This document shows positions 34,556-43,716 of a stretch of 64,000 nucleotides of DNA, one piece after another. Each line of letters opens with the position of its first letter. Position 1 is the stretch's first letter. This DNA comes from Athalassotoga sp964433875 (GTDB lineage: Bacteria; Thermotogota; Thermotogae; Mesoaciditogales; Mesoaciditogaceae). The translations under genes and the position numbers were made by a program. The notes under the pieces are model-generated. The model made no database searches, was not told the DNA's origin, and was given only the letters and a program-made list of their open reading frames with translations. The stretch covers positions 1 to 64,000 of the forward strand of contig CAYSSO010000002.1 of assembly GCA_964433875.1 (NCBI GenBank), given 5' to 3'.

Positions 34556-35950
34556 CTATGAAAGGATTTTATAAAACAACTGGGCATAGATTCTTGAAAT
34601 CATCAAAAGATCATCTATGGATATCCTCTCATCTGGTTGATGTTCCCTCGATTCATGGCCTGGAAAGGTAGGACCAAAAGCGACTGCGTTTGGAATGGCT
34701 CTCGCATAGGTTCCACCTCCTATGGCTATAAGATAGGCTTTTTGTCCGGTCATATCTTCATACACATCCGAAAGGATATGTATCAATTCATTGTCCGGAG
34801 AGACAAAGAGCGGATCGTGATGATGGCCTATCGATACTTTCAAACTCTTGAAGGCCTCTTCTATTTGCTTTTTTATCATTTTCAAATTGAAAAAGATCGG
34901 GTATCTTATGTTAAGTACCAATTTCATTTTTTTCGTGGTGATTTCCATAAGGCCAAGGTTTACAGTCAAAGGGCCGGACATTTCATCTCGCCCCGCTATG
35001 CCAAGAGATTTCCCGTCTGTCTCATATCCGACTTTTTGAGAGATATTTTTAATGTGGTCAAGGATCTCTTTATCGTCAAGATCAAGGTTTCCGATCAAAT
35101 CGATAAGCGCGCTTATGGCATTTATGCCTGACGAAGGATTTGCACCATGTGCCGATTTACCTGTAGCACTTATTTCAACTCTATCTTTGTCAATAGAAAA
35201 TTCTATCTTTGCACCATTTGAAGGTTTGAAATTCTTTAAAATCTCTTCGGAGAATTTCTTATTTTTTATTTTGAAGACAGCCTTCGCGTTCTGCGCTACC
35301 ATATTTGGAGCCTCTCCACCCTTGAGAGATATAAGAGAAAGGCTTCCCTTTTTTGGCGAGGGATTCCTCGAAAGGCTTATTTCGATGTCGGCTATTCCCT
35401 TTTCGACGTTTATCATCGGAAACGCTCCATCAGGCGTTACTCCCCAATCTGGCTTTTTTTCGTATTTGAAATAATGTTTCATGCATTCCCATCCAGATTC
35501 TTCATTGGTCCCGAAGATAATCCTTATTTTACCCTTAGGATTAATTTTAAAATCTTTTACAGCCTTTAACGCGAAAAAAGCGGCCATTATGGGGCCCTTG
35601 TCGTCTTCTGCTCCTCTACCCCACAGGTATCCATCCTTGATTATCCCGCCATATGGATCTACTGACCAGCCTGTTCCTTCTGGAACAACATCGAGATGGC
35701 CAAGCACTCCAAAGGTTTTATGACCGTTTCCAAATTCAACATGGCCGGCGTAATTATCAACATTTTTAGTTTTAAAGCCGTATTTTTTGCCAAGATAAAG
35801 CGCATAATCAAGGACCTTCTTTGCCTCAACACCAAAGGGAGCATCCTTGGTAGGTGTCGATTTGTATGATTTGAATTTTATCATCTCTGAAATCTCTTTT
35901 AACATTTCGTCCTTTAAAGAAAGGACAAGATTGTCAAGGTCTTTATTCAT
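34556..35950 (-). CDS. pepV: Dipeptidase PepV-like (M20 family)
   Basis: A 464-residue zinc dipeptidase. Metal ligands: His in VLGHLDVVPEG, Asp in GAEDDKGP, the catalytic Glu and next ligand in GTNEESGWECM, and the C-terminal His in FPGHESREHQPDE. The lid domain lies between about residues 180 and 380. It cleaves dipeptides in the cytosol and gives free amino acids for fermentation. GGGAGG precedes the ATG. It is the first gene of pepV-yqeY-kdd, with a promoter at 35984-35992. Confidence 0.93.
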   Translation of the reverse strand: MNKDLDNLVLSLKDEMLKEISEMIKFKSYKSTPTKDAPFGVEAKKVLDYALYLGKKYGFKTKNVDNYAGHVEFGNGHKTFGVLGHLDVVPEGTGWSVDPYGGIIKDGYLWGRGAEDDKGPIMAAFFALKAVKDFKINPKGKIRIIFGTNEESGWECMKHYFKYEKKPDWGVTPDGAFPMINVEKGIADIEISLSRNPSPKKGSLSLISLKGGEAPNMVAQNAKAVFKIKNKKFSEEILKNFKPSNGAKIEFSIDKDRVEISATGKSAHGANPSSGINAISALIDLIGNLDLDDKEILDHIKNISQKVGYETDGKSLGIAGRDEMSGPLTVNLGLMEITTKKMKLVLNIRYPIFFNLKMIKKQIEEAFKSLKVSIGHHHDPLFVSPDNELIHILSDVYEDMTGQKAYLIAIGGGTYARAIPNAVAFGPTFPGHESREHQPDERISIDDLLMISRIYAQLFYKILS

Positions 35951-35983
35951 GTTTTCCTCCCGTTCATCTTAAGAGTTAATTCA

Positions 35984-35992
35984 ATTATAACA
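35984..35992 (-). promoter_or_regulatory. Extended -10 promoter of pepV
   Basis: The minus strand reads TGTTATAAT; no good -35 is seen. It is divergent from the panD promoter 34 bases away. Confidence 0.55.
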
Positions 35993-36025
35993 TGCAATTG
36001 CCAAGACGCTAATTTTCAATTTGTC

Positions 36026-36034
36026 TGGTATAAT
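36026..36034 (+). promoter_or_regulatory. Extended -10 promoter of panD
   Basis: TGGTATAAT with no clear -35; the ribosome site GGAGGG follows at about 36056 before the ATG at 36067. Confidence 0.55.
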
Positions 36035-36066
36035 AAATATGTCAAAAGATCTAATGGAGGGTTCAA

Positions 36067-36414
36067 ATGCAAAAGATATTTTTGAGTTCAAAAATTCACA
36101 GAGCGACTATCACTTCTAAAAATCTCGAGTATGAAGGTTCGATAACGATCGATAGCGCCCTTATGAGGGCTGCCGGAATCGAGGAAGGCGAACTTGTTCA
36201 AGTTGTAAATGTAAACAATGGAAATAGATTTGAAACTTACGCCATAAAAGGAAAAGAAAACTCGGGCATAATCTCTCTTAATGGTGCGGCAGCACGCCTC
36301 GGAGAGATTGGAGATACGGTCATAATAATGTCTTACGCCATCTTTGATGTCAATGAACCTCACACTCCAAAGATCGTCTTCGTTGACTCAAAAAACAGGA
36401 TCAAGATCGACTGA
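36067..36414 (+). CDS. panD: Aspartate 1-decarboxylase
   Basis: A 115-residue pyruvoyl enzyme that makes beta-alanine for pantothenate and CoA. The self-cleavage site is the Gly-Ser pair in YEGSITID (about residues 24-25), with Tyr in YEG and Lys9 (SSKIHRAT) conserved. The segment GIISLNGAAARLGEIGDTVIIMSY is the family core. It is monocistronic with its own extended -10 promoter. Its end overlaps the end of the DMT transporter gene on the other strand by 14 bases. Confidence 0.97.
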   Translation: MQKIFLSSKIHRATITSKNLEYEGSITIDSALMRAAGIEEGELVQVVNVNNGNRFETYAIKGKENSGIISLNGAAARLGEIGDTVIIMSYAIFDVNEPHTPKIVFVDSKNRIKID

Positions 36415-37309
36415 TCTCTTCCTTTCTTCCAAGCCTTTCGCCCATTATAACGCCAACCATCGTAACTGCCCCTCCTATGTAAAGCCATACAGAAGGGATA
36501 TTTCTAAGTATAGCGGCGTCTGCTATAACAGAGACGACAGGTATTAGATATATAAAATTGCTCGTCGTCCTCGATCCAACGGTTCTTACCGCGTAATTCC
36601 ACATGAGATAGCCAAAACCAGAGCATAATGTGCCAAGAAATAAAAGCCACAATATTACATCCGGCCTGAGGAATGAAAGTACATCAGGCCTTCTTATGTA
36701 CATCTCGACGGCAGAGAAAGGAATAAGGAAGATGAGGCCCCACTTTGTCATCTCAACGGTGGTCAGAAGGTTGTCGTATTCAGAAAGTTTTTCAACGTAG
36801 AGCGTGTACATTCCCCACGACACTGCTGCCATGAGCACAAGCAAATCTCCTATGGCATCTCCCCTAAAATCGAATCCATTTGACATGATTATTATAGAAA
36901 CGCCTACCAAAGAGACAAAAGACATAACGTAAAGGAATATACCGCTCATCTTTTTTCTCGATATGTCCACAATTAATATAGTAAAAATTGGCACAGTTGC
37001 GATCAAGATAGAGGCCTGAGCGGGCGTAGTAAAATTCACCCCGAAATTTTCGAAGATGAAATAAATCGTTATTCCCCACAAACCGGCGAGCGCAGAAAAA
37101 ACTCTGGCCTTTTTTGGCAGTTTTTGCCCGTTAGGCCTTATACGCGAGAAGATCCAGAGTATCAAAAAAGAAATTATGAACCTGAACAAAGCCATCGTTA
37201 TTGGGGGTATAACGCTTACTACAACCTTTATAGCGACAAAAGATATTCCCCAAAAGAAAATGACAATCAAAGCGAGAGAAACATCTAAAACGTTATTCTT
37301 CTTGTTCAC
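36401..37309 (-). CDS. EamA/DMT-family transporter
   Basis: A 302-residue membrane protein with ten helices in two EamA repeats (WGISFVAIKVV in the first, WGMYTLYVEKL in the second). Members export amino acids or other metabolites; the substrate is unknown. The start overlaps the last 17 bases of the korA-like gene and the end overlaps panD tail to tail. Confidence 0.9.
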   Translation of the reverse strand: MNKKNNVLDVSLALIVIFFWGISFVAIKVVVSVIPPITMALFRFIISFLILWIFSRIRPNGQKLPKKARVFSALAGLWGITIYFIFENFGVNFTTPAQASILIATVPIFTILIVDISRKKMSGIFLYVMSFVSLVGVSIIIMSNGFDFRGDAIGDLLVLMAAVSWGMYTLYVEKLSEYDNLLTTVEMTKWGLIFLIPFSAVEMYIRRPDVLSFLRPDVILWLLFLGTLCSGFGYLMWNYAVRTVGSRTTSNFIYLIPVVSVIADAAILRNIPSVWLYIGGAVTMVGVIMGERLGRKEEISRS

Positions 37310-38453
37310 TCGAAAGTCTTGTCAAAGCCTCTACTATAGCGTAAGGCTGGATCAATTCACCGTCCTCTCTAAGCACCGTTTCCATTGGAACAGATCTCTT
37401 GTTTATTCTCATGACCTCACGGGCAAATTGCCCCATATTCATCTCGGCAACCACGATGCCGTTTATGTGAGAAAGCATCTTCCTTAATGGATTAGCCGGA
37501 AACGGCCATATAGTAATGGGCTTAAAGAGGCCCACCTTTATTCCATTTGCCCTTGCAAGTTTTAAAGCCCTGTAAGCACTTCTTGCGGTCGCCCCGTACG
37601 CTATTATTAGATATTCGGCATCTTCTGTCATGTAAGAATCGTATATGAGAATCTCATCGATGTGCAAATTTATCTTGTTTACAAAGTGCTTCACAAGTTT
37701 TGACGCCTCGTCTGCATTTCCAACCGGAAAGCCGCTTTCGTCGTGAAATAATCCAGAGACGTGGAATCTCGTATCTCCCATTGGAACTAAAGGTTGTATT
37801 TCATCATCAAGTTCAGATTGTTCCAAAAATGGCTGGTATATCGTATTTTGATCGACACTTGAAGATGTTACCCTGTCTACAATGGTAAATTCCTCGGGAT
37901 CTGGCAAATAAAAACTTTCTCTCAGATGACCTATCGTCTCGTCCATTAAGAAGATGACCGGCGTCCTATAAATTTCTGAAAAGTTAAAGGCCGTCACTAT
38001 GTACTTGTAAATTTCTTCAACTGTAGAAGGATACAGAACTATTACGGCATGATCTCCATGCGTACCCCATCTCGATTGCATTATGTCTCCCTGAGCCGTC
38101 TTCGTTGGAAAACCGGTGCTTGGACCGGCCCTCTGAACATCTACAAAAACGACCGGCGTCTCCGTCATGGAAGCATATCCAATCGCTTCCTGCATCAGGC
38201 TAAAGCCAGGACCGCTCGTTGCCGTCATAGATTTGACTCCGGCCAAAGAGGCACCTATTATTGCCGAAGCGCTTGCTATTTCATCCTCCATTTGTATGAA
38301 TGTGCCGCCAACCTTTGGTAATTTTGCGGCCATAACCTCGGCTATATCTGTCGCCGGTGTAATTGGATAACCTGCAAAAAATCTGCATCCTGCCAAAATC
38401 GCACCCCGCGCGCATGCTTCGTCTCCCTGCATAACAACAAACTTCTCACCCAT
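37293..38453 (-). CDS. korA: 2-oxoacid:ferredoxin oxidoreductase, alpha subunit (KorA-like)
   Basis: A 386-residue alpha subunit of the pyruvate/2-oxoglutarate:ferredoxin oxidoreductase family. Features: GCRFFAGYPITPATDI near the N-terminus, QMEDEIASASAIIGASLAGVKSMTATSGPGFSLM (pyrimidine-binding region) and VDVQRAGPSTGFPTKTAQGD. Normally it works with a TPP-binding beta subunit (KorB) encoded next to it. Here the next gene is a transporter and no beta, gamma or delta subunit is in the window. The ATG at 38453 has no near ribosome site; AGGAGG is 27 bases upstream with a hairpin between (see findings). Confidence 0.9.
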   Translation of the reverse strand: MGEKFVVMQGDEACARGAILAGCRFFAGYPITPATDIAEVMAAKLPKVGGTFIQMEDEIASASAIIGASLAGVKSMTATSGPGFSLMQEAIGYASMTETPVVFVDVQRAGPSTGFPTKTAQGDIMQSRWGTHGDHAVIVLYPSTVEEIYKYIVTAFNFSEIYRTPVIFLMDETIGHLRESFYLPDPEEFTIVDRVTSSSVDQNTIYQPFLEQSELDDEIQPLVPMGDTRFHVSGLFHDESGFPVGNADEASKLVKHFVNKINLHIDEILIYDSYMTEDAEYLIIAYGATARSAYRALKLARANGIKVGLFKPITIWPFPANPLRKMLSHINGIVVAEMNMGQFAREVMRINKRSVPMETVLREDGELIQPYAIVEALTRLSSEQEE

Positions 38454-38461
38454 CTGATTTC

Positions 38462-38476
38462 GCGAAGATTCTTCGC
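38462..38476 (-). promoter_or_regulatory. Hairpin between the ribosome site and the start of korA
   Basis: GCGAAG-AAT-CTTCGC can form a six-base-pair stem. AGGAGG lies on its 5' side (38485-38480) and the korA ATG is nine bases after its 3' side. Folding would bring the ribosome site to about 11 bases from the ATG. Confidence 0.45.
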
Positions 38477-38494
38477 ATTCCTCCTCTCATCTAT

Positions 38495-40156
38495 TTAATA
38501 ATGAAAATAACTCGAGCCTATAAACTCCCTTATTATGGAAGTAGAAGGTATAACATCAAAATCAACTATTGGCAAGAAATAATCGAGAAATCTTATGAGT
38601 CTTCTTGCCTGACTGTATTCAGGCGTAGAATTGTCAACCTGAAGCAAAAGTGGCATTGCAAAATTCTTTAACACCGCGAGTTCGTATGGAAGCGCAGAAT
38701 TAAACATCACATCGGCCTCTTCTTGATAGGGAAAGATATTCTTTTCTTCTCCAATTCTAACATTTTGCCACATCTGTAAGGTCATAAGAGCGCTATGACC
38801 TCTGAAATTGTAATCTCTGATCATTCTTCTTATTATCCTAACATCTGTCGTTGGAATCCTGTTGTCCTCATCAAGGCTTGTCTGGGTAAGCGCGCTAACG
38901 TAAACTTTATAGACTAACGAAGCGTCAAAATTCTTTGTCATCAAAGGATTAAGTCCGTGGATTCCTTCAACAACGAGAATCGTTTTTTCGGTTGGCTTTA
39001 TCATATCTCCCTTGTACTCGCGCTTGCCAGTTTTGAAATTGAACTTGGGAAGTTCGACCGTCTTTCCACTGAAGATGTCATTCATATTTTGAGAAAAAAG
39101 TTCAAGATCCAATGCCTCTATCGATTCGAAATCTGGCTTGCCATCCGGTCCAAGCGGAGTTTTGTCTCTTTCGACAAAATAATCATCGAGAGAGATGGCA
39201 TATGGTTCAAAGCCGTTAACCCTTAATTGCAAAGACAATCTCTTTGAAAATGTTGTCTTTCCTGAAGAAGAGGGGCCGGCGCAAAGCACGAGTTTGATAC
39301 TTCCTTTAGAAGTTATCGTGTCCGCTATTTTCGATATCTCCTTCTCATGGAGCAATTCGCACATCATTATAAGTTCGCGTGCCCTACCTTCGGCGACTAT
39401 TTTGTTCAAATCTCCAACAGTCTCCATCCCAACGATCTTTCCCCATTTCGCCCTGTCTTCGTAAGCCTTTGCCATCTTTACCTGCGGAATGTAAACAGGC
39501 AATTCATTTGGGGATGTTATATCAGGATGAACAAGCACAAATCCATCGTTAACTTTGACAACATCGAAAAGAGTGATATAAGAGGTAGAAGGCACCATGT
39601 GACCATAATAATAGTTGAAATAATTTTCAAACCAGTAAACGTTTATAGTCGATTTTGTCCTGTACTTTAGAAGTTCTATCTTGTCTTTCATGTCGTTTTT
39701 CTCAAAAAGTTCAAGGGCGTCGAATTTGTAAAGTTCCTCTTTTAAAAAAGATATATCCATTTCGACAAGTTCGCGCATCTTATCTTTCAAAATTTTGAGA
39801 TCTTCTTCTGAAGGTACCCATCCATCGAATTCGCAATATATACCCTTTCCAAGAGAATATCTAACACGCATTTTTTTATCGGGGAAAATCTTTTTTGCGG
39901 CAACGTAGGCCAAAAACATAAGCCCTCTTTGGTATATCCTGACACCATCCTCACTTGTCAGATCGATAAAATCGAGCGTACCATCCCTTTCGAGAGTTTT
40001 GAAAAGTTCTCTTATATCATTGTTGAAAAGCGACGCGACTATTTTTGAAGGATAGAATTTCTGATACTCTTTCGCTATTTCTTCAATGACTATTCCCTTG
40101 GGATATTCAACTGTTTTGTTTAGTCTTGCTATTTTGATCTTTAACATATTGTCCAT
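38495..40156 (-). CDS. TGS-domain nucleoside (uridine-type) kinase
   Basis: A 553-residue two-part protein. The N-terminal 250 residues resemble the TGS and second additional domain of threonyl-tRNA synthetase (KIARLNKTVEYPKG, then YYYGHMVPSTSYI). The C-terminal part is a uridine-kinase P-loop domain: Walker A GPSSSGKTTFSKRL (about residue 290), DDYFVERDKTP and a VVEGIHGLN motif. The architecture matches the TM0751-like nucleoside kinases of Thermotoga. It phosphorylates a nucleoside with NTP, by family. GAGGAGG precedes ATG 40156. It overlaps the WecA-like gene by 50 bases. Confidence 0.92.
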   Translation of the reverse strand: MDNMLKIKIARLNKTVEYPKGIVIEEIAKEYQKFYPSKIVASLFNNDIRELFKTLERDGTLDFIDLTSEDGVRIYQRGLMFLAYVAAKKIFPDKKMRVRYSLGKGIYCEFDGWVPSEEDLKILKDKMRELVEMDISFLKEELYKFDALELFEKNDMKDKIELLKYRTKSTINVYWFENYFNYYYGHMVPSTSYITLFDVVKVNDGFVLVHPDITSPNELPVYIPQVKMAKAYEDRAKWGKIVGMETVGDLNKIVAEGRARELIMMCELLHEKEISKIADTITSKGSIKLVLCAGPSSSGKTTFSKRLSLQLRVNGFEPYAISLDDYFVERDKTPLGPDGKPDFESIEALDLELFSQNMNDIFSGKTVELPKFNFKTGKREYKGDMIKPTEKTILVVEGIHGLNPLMTKNFDASLVYKVYVSALTQTSLDEDNRIPTTDVRIIRRMIRDYNFRGHSALMTLQMWQNVRIGEEKNIFPYQEEADVMFNSALPYELAVLKNFAMPLLLQVDNSTPEYSQARRLIRFLDYFLPIVDFDVIPSTSIIREFIGSSYFHY

Positions 40157-41177
40157 TCTTAGCCCTCCTCTTTCTCATAACCCATAAAAAAGATATGAGT
40201 AAAATACCTATTATTATATAAAAAGCAATCGCTGTTAGATCATGAATACCCCTGTACTTTATTGCAATAATTGAAAATATTATACTTATCGCATACATAA
40301 AGAGCACGGCTGTAACTTGTGAAAATCCTACGTCGAGTAACTGGTGGTGAATGTGCATTTTATCTGGAAGAAAAGGATTGTGACCACCGAGAATCCTTCT
40401 TGCAAAAGCATAAACTGTATCCAAAATTGGAAAACCGATGGCAAGTAACGGTACTGCAAGCGAAAGAGTGGATGCAGAAAGCGATGCCCCCTTTATTGCT
40501 ATGATGGCAAGAGAAAAACCGAGTAATTGGCTTCCTGTATCTCCCATGAAGGTCTTTGCGGGGTGAAAGTTGTACCTTAAAAATGCCATAGCAGACGCGA
40601 AGATGGAAATCGCGACAAATGTTGCCGTTGCATCGACTCTCGAGGCAGTTATTGCTATTGTAAATGCAGATATTGCACTTATGCCGGCAGCAAGGCCATC
40701 AAGACCGTCTGTGAGGTTTATAGCATTTGTAACTCCAACAAGCCATATCACGGTAAGTATGGGGCTGAATATTCCGAAATTTATACTTCCACCGAATGGA
40801 TTGTTGATATGATTGATATTTGTACCCACAAATGCAATGGCGAGAATAGAGGCGACAATTTGAATCAAGAATTTCCATTTGAAAGAAAGCCCTTTTACAT
40901 CGTCTATAAATCCCATAACCGTTATAATTGCAAATGGGATAAGAGACCAAAACACCCACGCCATCCTTGTTAATATGCCAGTAACTATCATTCCAGCGAA
41001 TATACCGCTCGCTATTCCTATGCCGCCTACTCTTGGAGTTGGAGTTTTGTGTATCTTTCTTTTGTCTGGGATATCTACAAAACCATACTTTTTTGCAAAT
41101 ATTATCGCCAAAGGAGTTATTAAGATCGTTGCTAAAAAGGCTATTAATCCGACTATAACTCTATCCAAAGTGATCAT
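40107..41177 (-). CDS. Undecaprenyl-phosphate sugar-1-phosphate transferase (WecA/TagO/MraY family)
   Basis: A 356-residue membrane enzyme with about ten helices. Catalytic motifs: FIDDVKGLSFKWKF (Asp-Asp), NAINLTDGLDGLA, FMGDTGSQLLG and LPDKMHIHHQLLD. The HIHH loop marks the WecA/TagO branch, which moves GlcNAc- or related sugar-1-phosphate onto the lipid carrier to begin polysaccharide or teichoic-acid type polymer synthesis, and excludes MraY. The annotated ATG at 41177 is directly next to AAGGA; a TTG nine bases further (41168) has better spacing and is an alternative start. Confidence 0.92.
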   Translation of the reverse strand: MITLDRVIVGLIAFLATILITPLAIIFAKKYGFVDIPDKRKIHKTPTPRVGGIGIASGIFAGMIVTGILTRMAWVFWSLIPFAIITVMGFIDDVKGLSFKWKFLIQIVASILAIAFVGTNINHINNPFGGSINFGIFSPILTVIWLVGVTNAINLTDGLDGLAAGISAISAFTIAITASRVDATATFVAISIFASAMAFLRYNFHPAKTFMGDTGSQLLGFSLAIIAIKGASLSASTLSLAVPLLAIGFPILDTVYAFARRILGGHNPFLPDKMHIHHQLLDVGFSQVTAVLFMYAISIIFSIIAIKYRGIHDLTAIAFYIIIGILLISFLWVMRKRRAKNGQYVKDQNSKTKQNS

Positions 41178-41181
41178 TCCT

Positions 41182-42333
41182 TCAAGATTTGAGATAATTT
41201 TTGATTCTTGTTATTCCTTTTTTAATTTCTTCTTTTGAAGTTGAAAATGATATTCTCGCAAAGCCCGGAGCGTAAAAATCATCTGCGGGAATAACTGCGA
41301 CCCCAGCCTGCCTTATCATATCAAGACAAAGTTCCTCGGTACTTCTTCCATTTAAAAAGTCTCTAAGATCGATCATTACATAAAAAGCGCCCTTAGGTTT
41401 GAAGAATTTTATTTCTGCGTCTTTGAGAAGTTCTGCTATGAGATCTCTTCTTTCTTTAAATTCTTTTACCATGTATGATATGTCTACTTCAAATGCTTTT
41501 ACAGCGGCTCTTTGGGTTATTGAATTGACATTCGAAGTGGTATGAGACTGGATTTTTGAGATCTCTTTTACAGCATTAGATGGCCCGGCGCAGTATCCAA
41601 TTCTCCAACCTGTCATTGCATAACTTTTTGAAAATCCATTTATCGTTATAGTCCTATCGCGCATTCCATCGAGAGATCCAATAGAGATGTGCGGTAGATC
41701 GTAAGAAAGTTTTTCATATATCTCGTCCGTTACAACAAACAAATCGTTGTGCTTTGCGAAGTCGGCTATCATCTCAATTACTTCTTTGGGGTAAACTGTT
41801 CCCGTAGGATTATTTGGAGAATTCATCAAAATTGCCTTAGTTTTGGAGGTCAAAAGTTTTTCAAAATCAGATATGGAAGGTATATATTCATTTTCCGGAT
41901 AAGTGTTTAGTATGACCGGTTTACCCTTCCACATCTCTATTTGCGGTACATAACTAACCCAGGCGGGCGCTATGACAATGACCTCATCTCCCGGTTCAAG
42001 AATCGCTCCAAAGGCGTTGAAAAGTGCTTGCTTTCCTCCATTAGAAACGACTATTTGATCCGGATCGTAAAAGAGATTATTTTCCTTTCTTAATTTTTCG
42101 GAAATGGCAGATCTTAATTCTTCGATGCCATTTGAATTTGTGTATTTAGTGAAATTCTCATCTATTGCTTTTTTAGCCGCCTCTTTTATTGGTTGTGGGG
42201 TTGGAAAATCGGGCTCTCCCGCGGTAAAGAGAACCACATCATTACCATCTTTCTTCATCTCTTTGGCTAAATTGTCTATTTTCAAAGTTGTTGAAGTTTT
42301 TATGCTTTTCATCGTTGAGGAGAGTCCCGACAT
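41182..42333 (-). CDS. Class I aspartate aminotransferase
   Basis: A 383-residue PLP aminotransferase (fold type I, AspC-like subgroup I gamma). Conserved: TAGEPDFPTPQPI near the N-terminus, NSPNNPTGTVYP (Asn contact to PLP), VTDEIYEKLSY, and the PLP lysine in GFSKSYAMTGWRIGY. The C-terminus FARISFSTSKEEI carries the substrate Arg. It interconverts aspartate and oxaloacetate. It starts four bases after the secreted-protein gene, so the two are cotranscribed. Confidence 0.94.
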   Translation of the reverse strand: MSGLSSTMKSIKTSTTLKIDNLAKEMKKDGNDVVLFTAGEPDFPTPQPIKEAAKKAIDENFTKYTNSNGIEELRSAISEKLRKENNLFYDPDQIVVSNGGKQALFNAFGAILEPGDEVIVIAPAWVSYVPQIEMWKGKPVILNTYPENEYIPSISDFEKLLTSKTKAILMNSPNNPTGTVYPKEVIEMIADFAKHNDLFVVTDEIYEKLSYDLPHISIGSLDGMRDRTITINGFSKSYAMTGWRIGYCAGPSNAVKEISKIQSHTTSNVNSITQRAAVKAFEVDISYMVKEFKERRDLIAELLKDAEIKFFKPKGAFYVMIDLRDFLNGRSTEELCLDMIRQAGVAVIPADDFYAPGFARISFSTSKEEIKKGITRIKNYLKS

Positions 42334-42337
42334 ATTC

Positions 42338-43678
42338 TCACTTCACGATCATCTGAAATTCAACATTCCCATTGCTATCATTTCTTGCCTGAATCACAAC
42401 TCCAGAATTAACACTGTACTGAAGCATGTTCTCAATTGCACCTGAAGAGTTAACATAAACTGTTAAAAATGAATTCTGCCACAGTTGAGAAGAGAACGAT
42501 GAAAAGATGCCCATATTCTGAGCCGGTTTCGCGCTGGAGAGATATTTAACAAGATTGTCTGGTTGCATATTCGAAGAAACTATTTTATCCGGATATATTA
42601 TCGTGTAATCGTGAATCGTCTTCGTACCTTCTGTGGTATCGTACCTCAAGACAGTATGTCCCTGCCACATAAATTGACCTGATGCATCACTTGAGAGCAA
42701 AGGTATCTGGGAAGAAATGTCTTTGGAAAGATAAATTGTCATGACGTAATCCTGTGAAGAGATTAGATTTGCCTGCATAAAGGCCTTACCGTTTAAATAA
42801 TTTATCACATCCGAAATATTTGATGCTATATCTTTCGATATGTAAGGCTTTAAGATATCATAGAAATTAGAAGGATTTGAAATATCCACACTTATCCACA
42901 CATCGCCAGTCGCAGGGTTTGTCGCAAGTGATAAAGAATTAACTTTTGAAGAAAGGACTTGGTTTTTGAAATTTTGATCTTTGTAAATGAGATTATCCTT
43001 TCCATATACGTAAAGTTGTCCATTTGAGACTATACCATAAGCGTATCCACCACTTTGATCAACAAGATTTGTGGACGCGTTCGTTAAAAGATTGCCATTC
43101 CACGAAGAGACAAACCATGCATTTTGGGGGTAAGAAACGTTGAAAGAAAAAGACTTATTGGAAGCATTTGCATTGACCGCATCATTTATCATCGATATGG
43201 AATTGGAAATTATGGTATATCCAGAATCAGGATAGAAATAAACGGTGATTCCATTGATCGTTACACTTTGAATTTTCTTGCCATTTACGGTAGCACTTCC
43301 AATTTGACCGCCTATCAAAGATTGTATGAATTTAACGAATACCGTCGAATCAGCCTTGCCAACGATGGCAAAATCTTTTTGATTTTCATTGGCAAAAATA
43401 GCAAAATCATTCAGAGTAAAAGACCATATCTGCGATGATTTGAAATTTAGAGAATTGGCGGTGTTGCTGACCGAAGACTGGACAAGGCTTTCAAGCCCGA
43501 GATCGTTAAGCAAAAACGAAAAGATTGGCACATTGTTTTTGAGAGAATTATAGTTCGTACCATTGTTCTGAAATAGAAGGACAAGATTTGCATTCTGCGG
43601 GACATAGTTCAAAACCCCTGCAAAGATAGAAGAAGCGATCAAAATCACAAAACCTAAGATCGTTAATTTCTTGATCAT
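42338..43678 (-). CDS. Secreted protein of unknown function (DUF3352-like)
   Basis: A 446-residue protein with a signal peptide (MIKKLTILGFVILIASSIFA). The rest is rich in Ser, Asn and Val and has repeating beta-strand patterns; a YVPQNANLVLLFQNNG N-terminus and the AINDAVNA-like stretch SMINDAVNANAS recall DUF3352 proteins, but the match is by general look only. No catalytic motif is seen. GAAAGGAGG precedes the ATG. It sits between the DHFR-like gene and aspC. Confidence 0.6.
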   Translation of the reverse strand: MIKKLTILGFVILIASSIFAGVLNYVPQNANLVLLFQNNGTNYNSLKNNVPIFSFLLNDLGLESLVQSSVSNTANSLNFKSSQIWSFTLNDFAIFANENQKDFAIVGKADSTVFVKFIQSLIGGQIGSATVNGKKIQSVTINGITVYFYPDSGYTIISNSISMINDAVNANASNKSFSFNVSYPQNAWFVSSWNGNLLTNASTNLVDQSGGYAYGIVSNGQLYVYGKDNLIYKDQNFKNQVLSSKVNSLSLATNPATGDVWISVDISNPSNFYDILKPYISKDIASNISDVINYLNGKAFMQANLISSQDYVMTIYLSKDISSQIPLLSSDASGQFMWQGHTVLRYDTTEGTKTIHDYTIIYPDKIVSSNMQPDNLVKYLSSAKPAQNMGIFSSFSSQLWQNSFLTVYVNSSGAIENMLQYSVNSGVVIQARNDSNGNVEFQMIVK

Positions 43679-43716
43679 TAAAAAACCTCCTTTCGATTAA
43701 AAGCCATTAAATTATA

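Noticed and set aside
34049..34561. A 170-codon plus-strand frame over yqeY
   Set aside because: It is Ser/Phe-rich antisense translation of a Lys/Glu-rich gene and shows no motif.
38462..38476. Terminator between the nucleoside kinase and korA
   Set aside because: The kinase ends upstream of nothing here on that strand; the hairpin lies after the korA ribosome site and has no T run.
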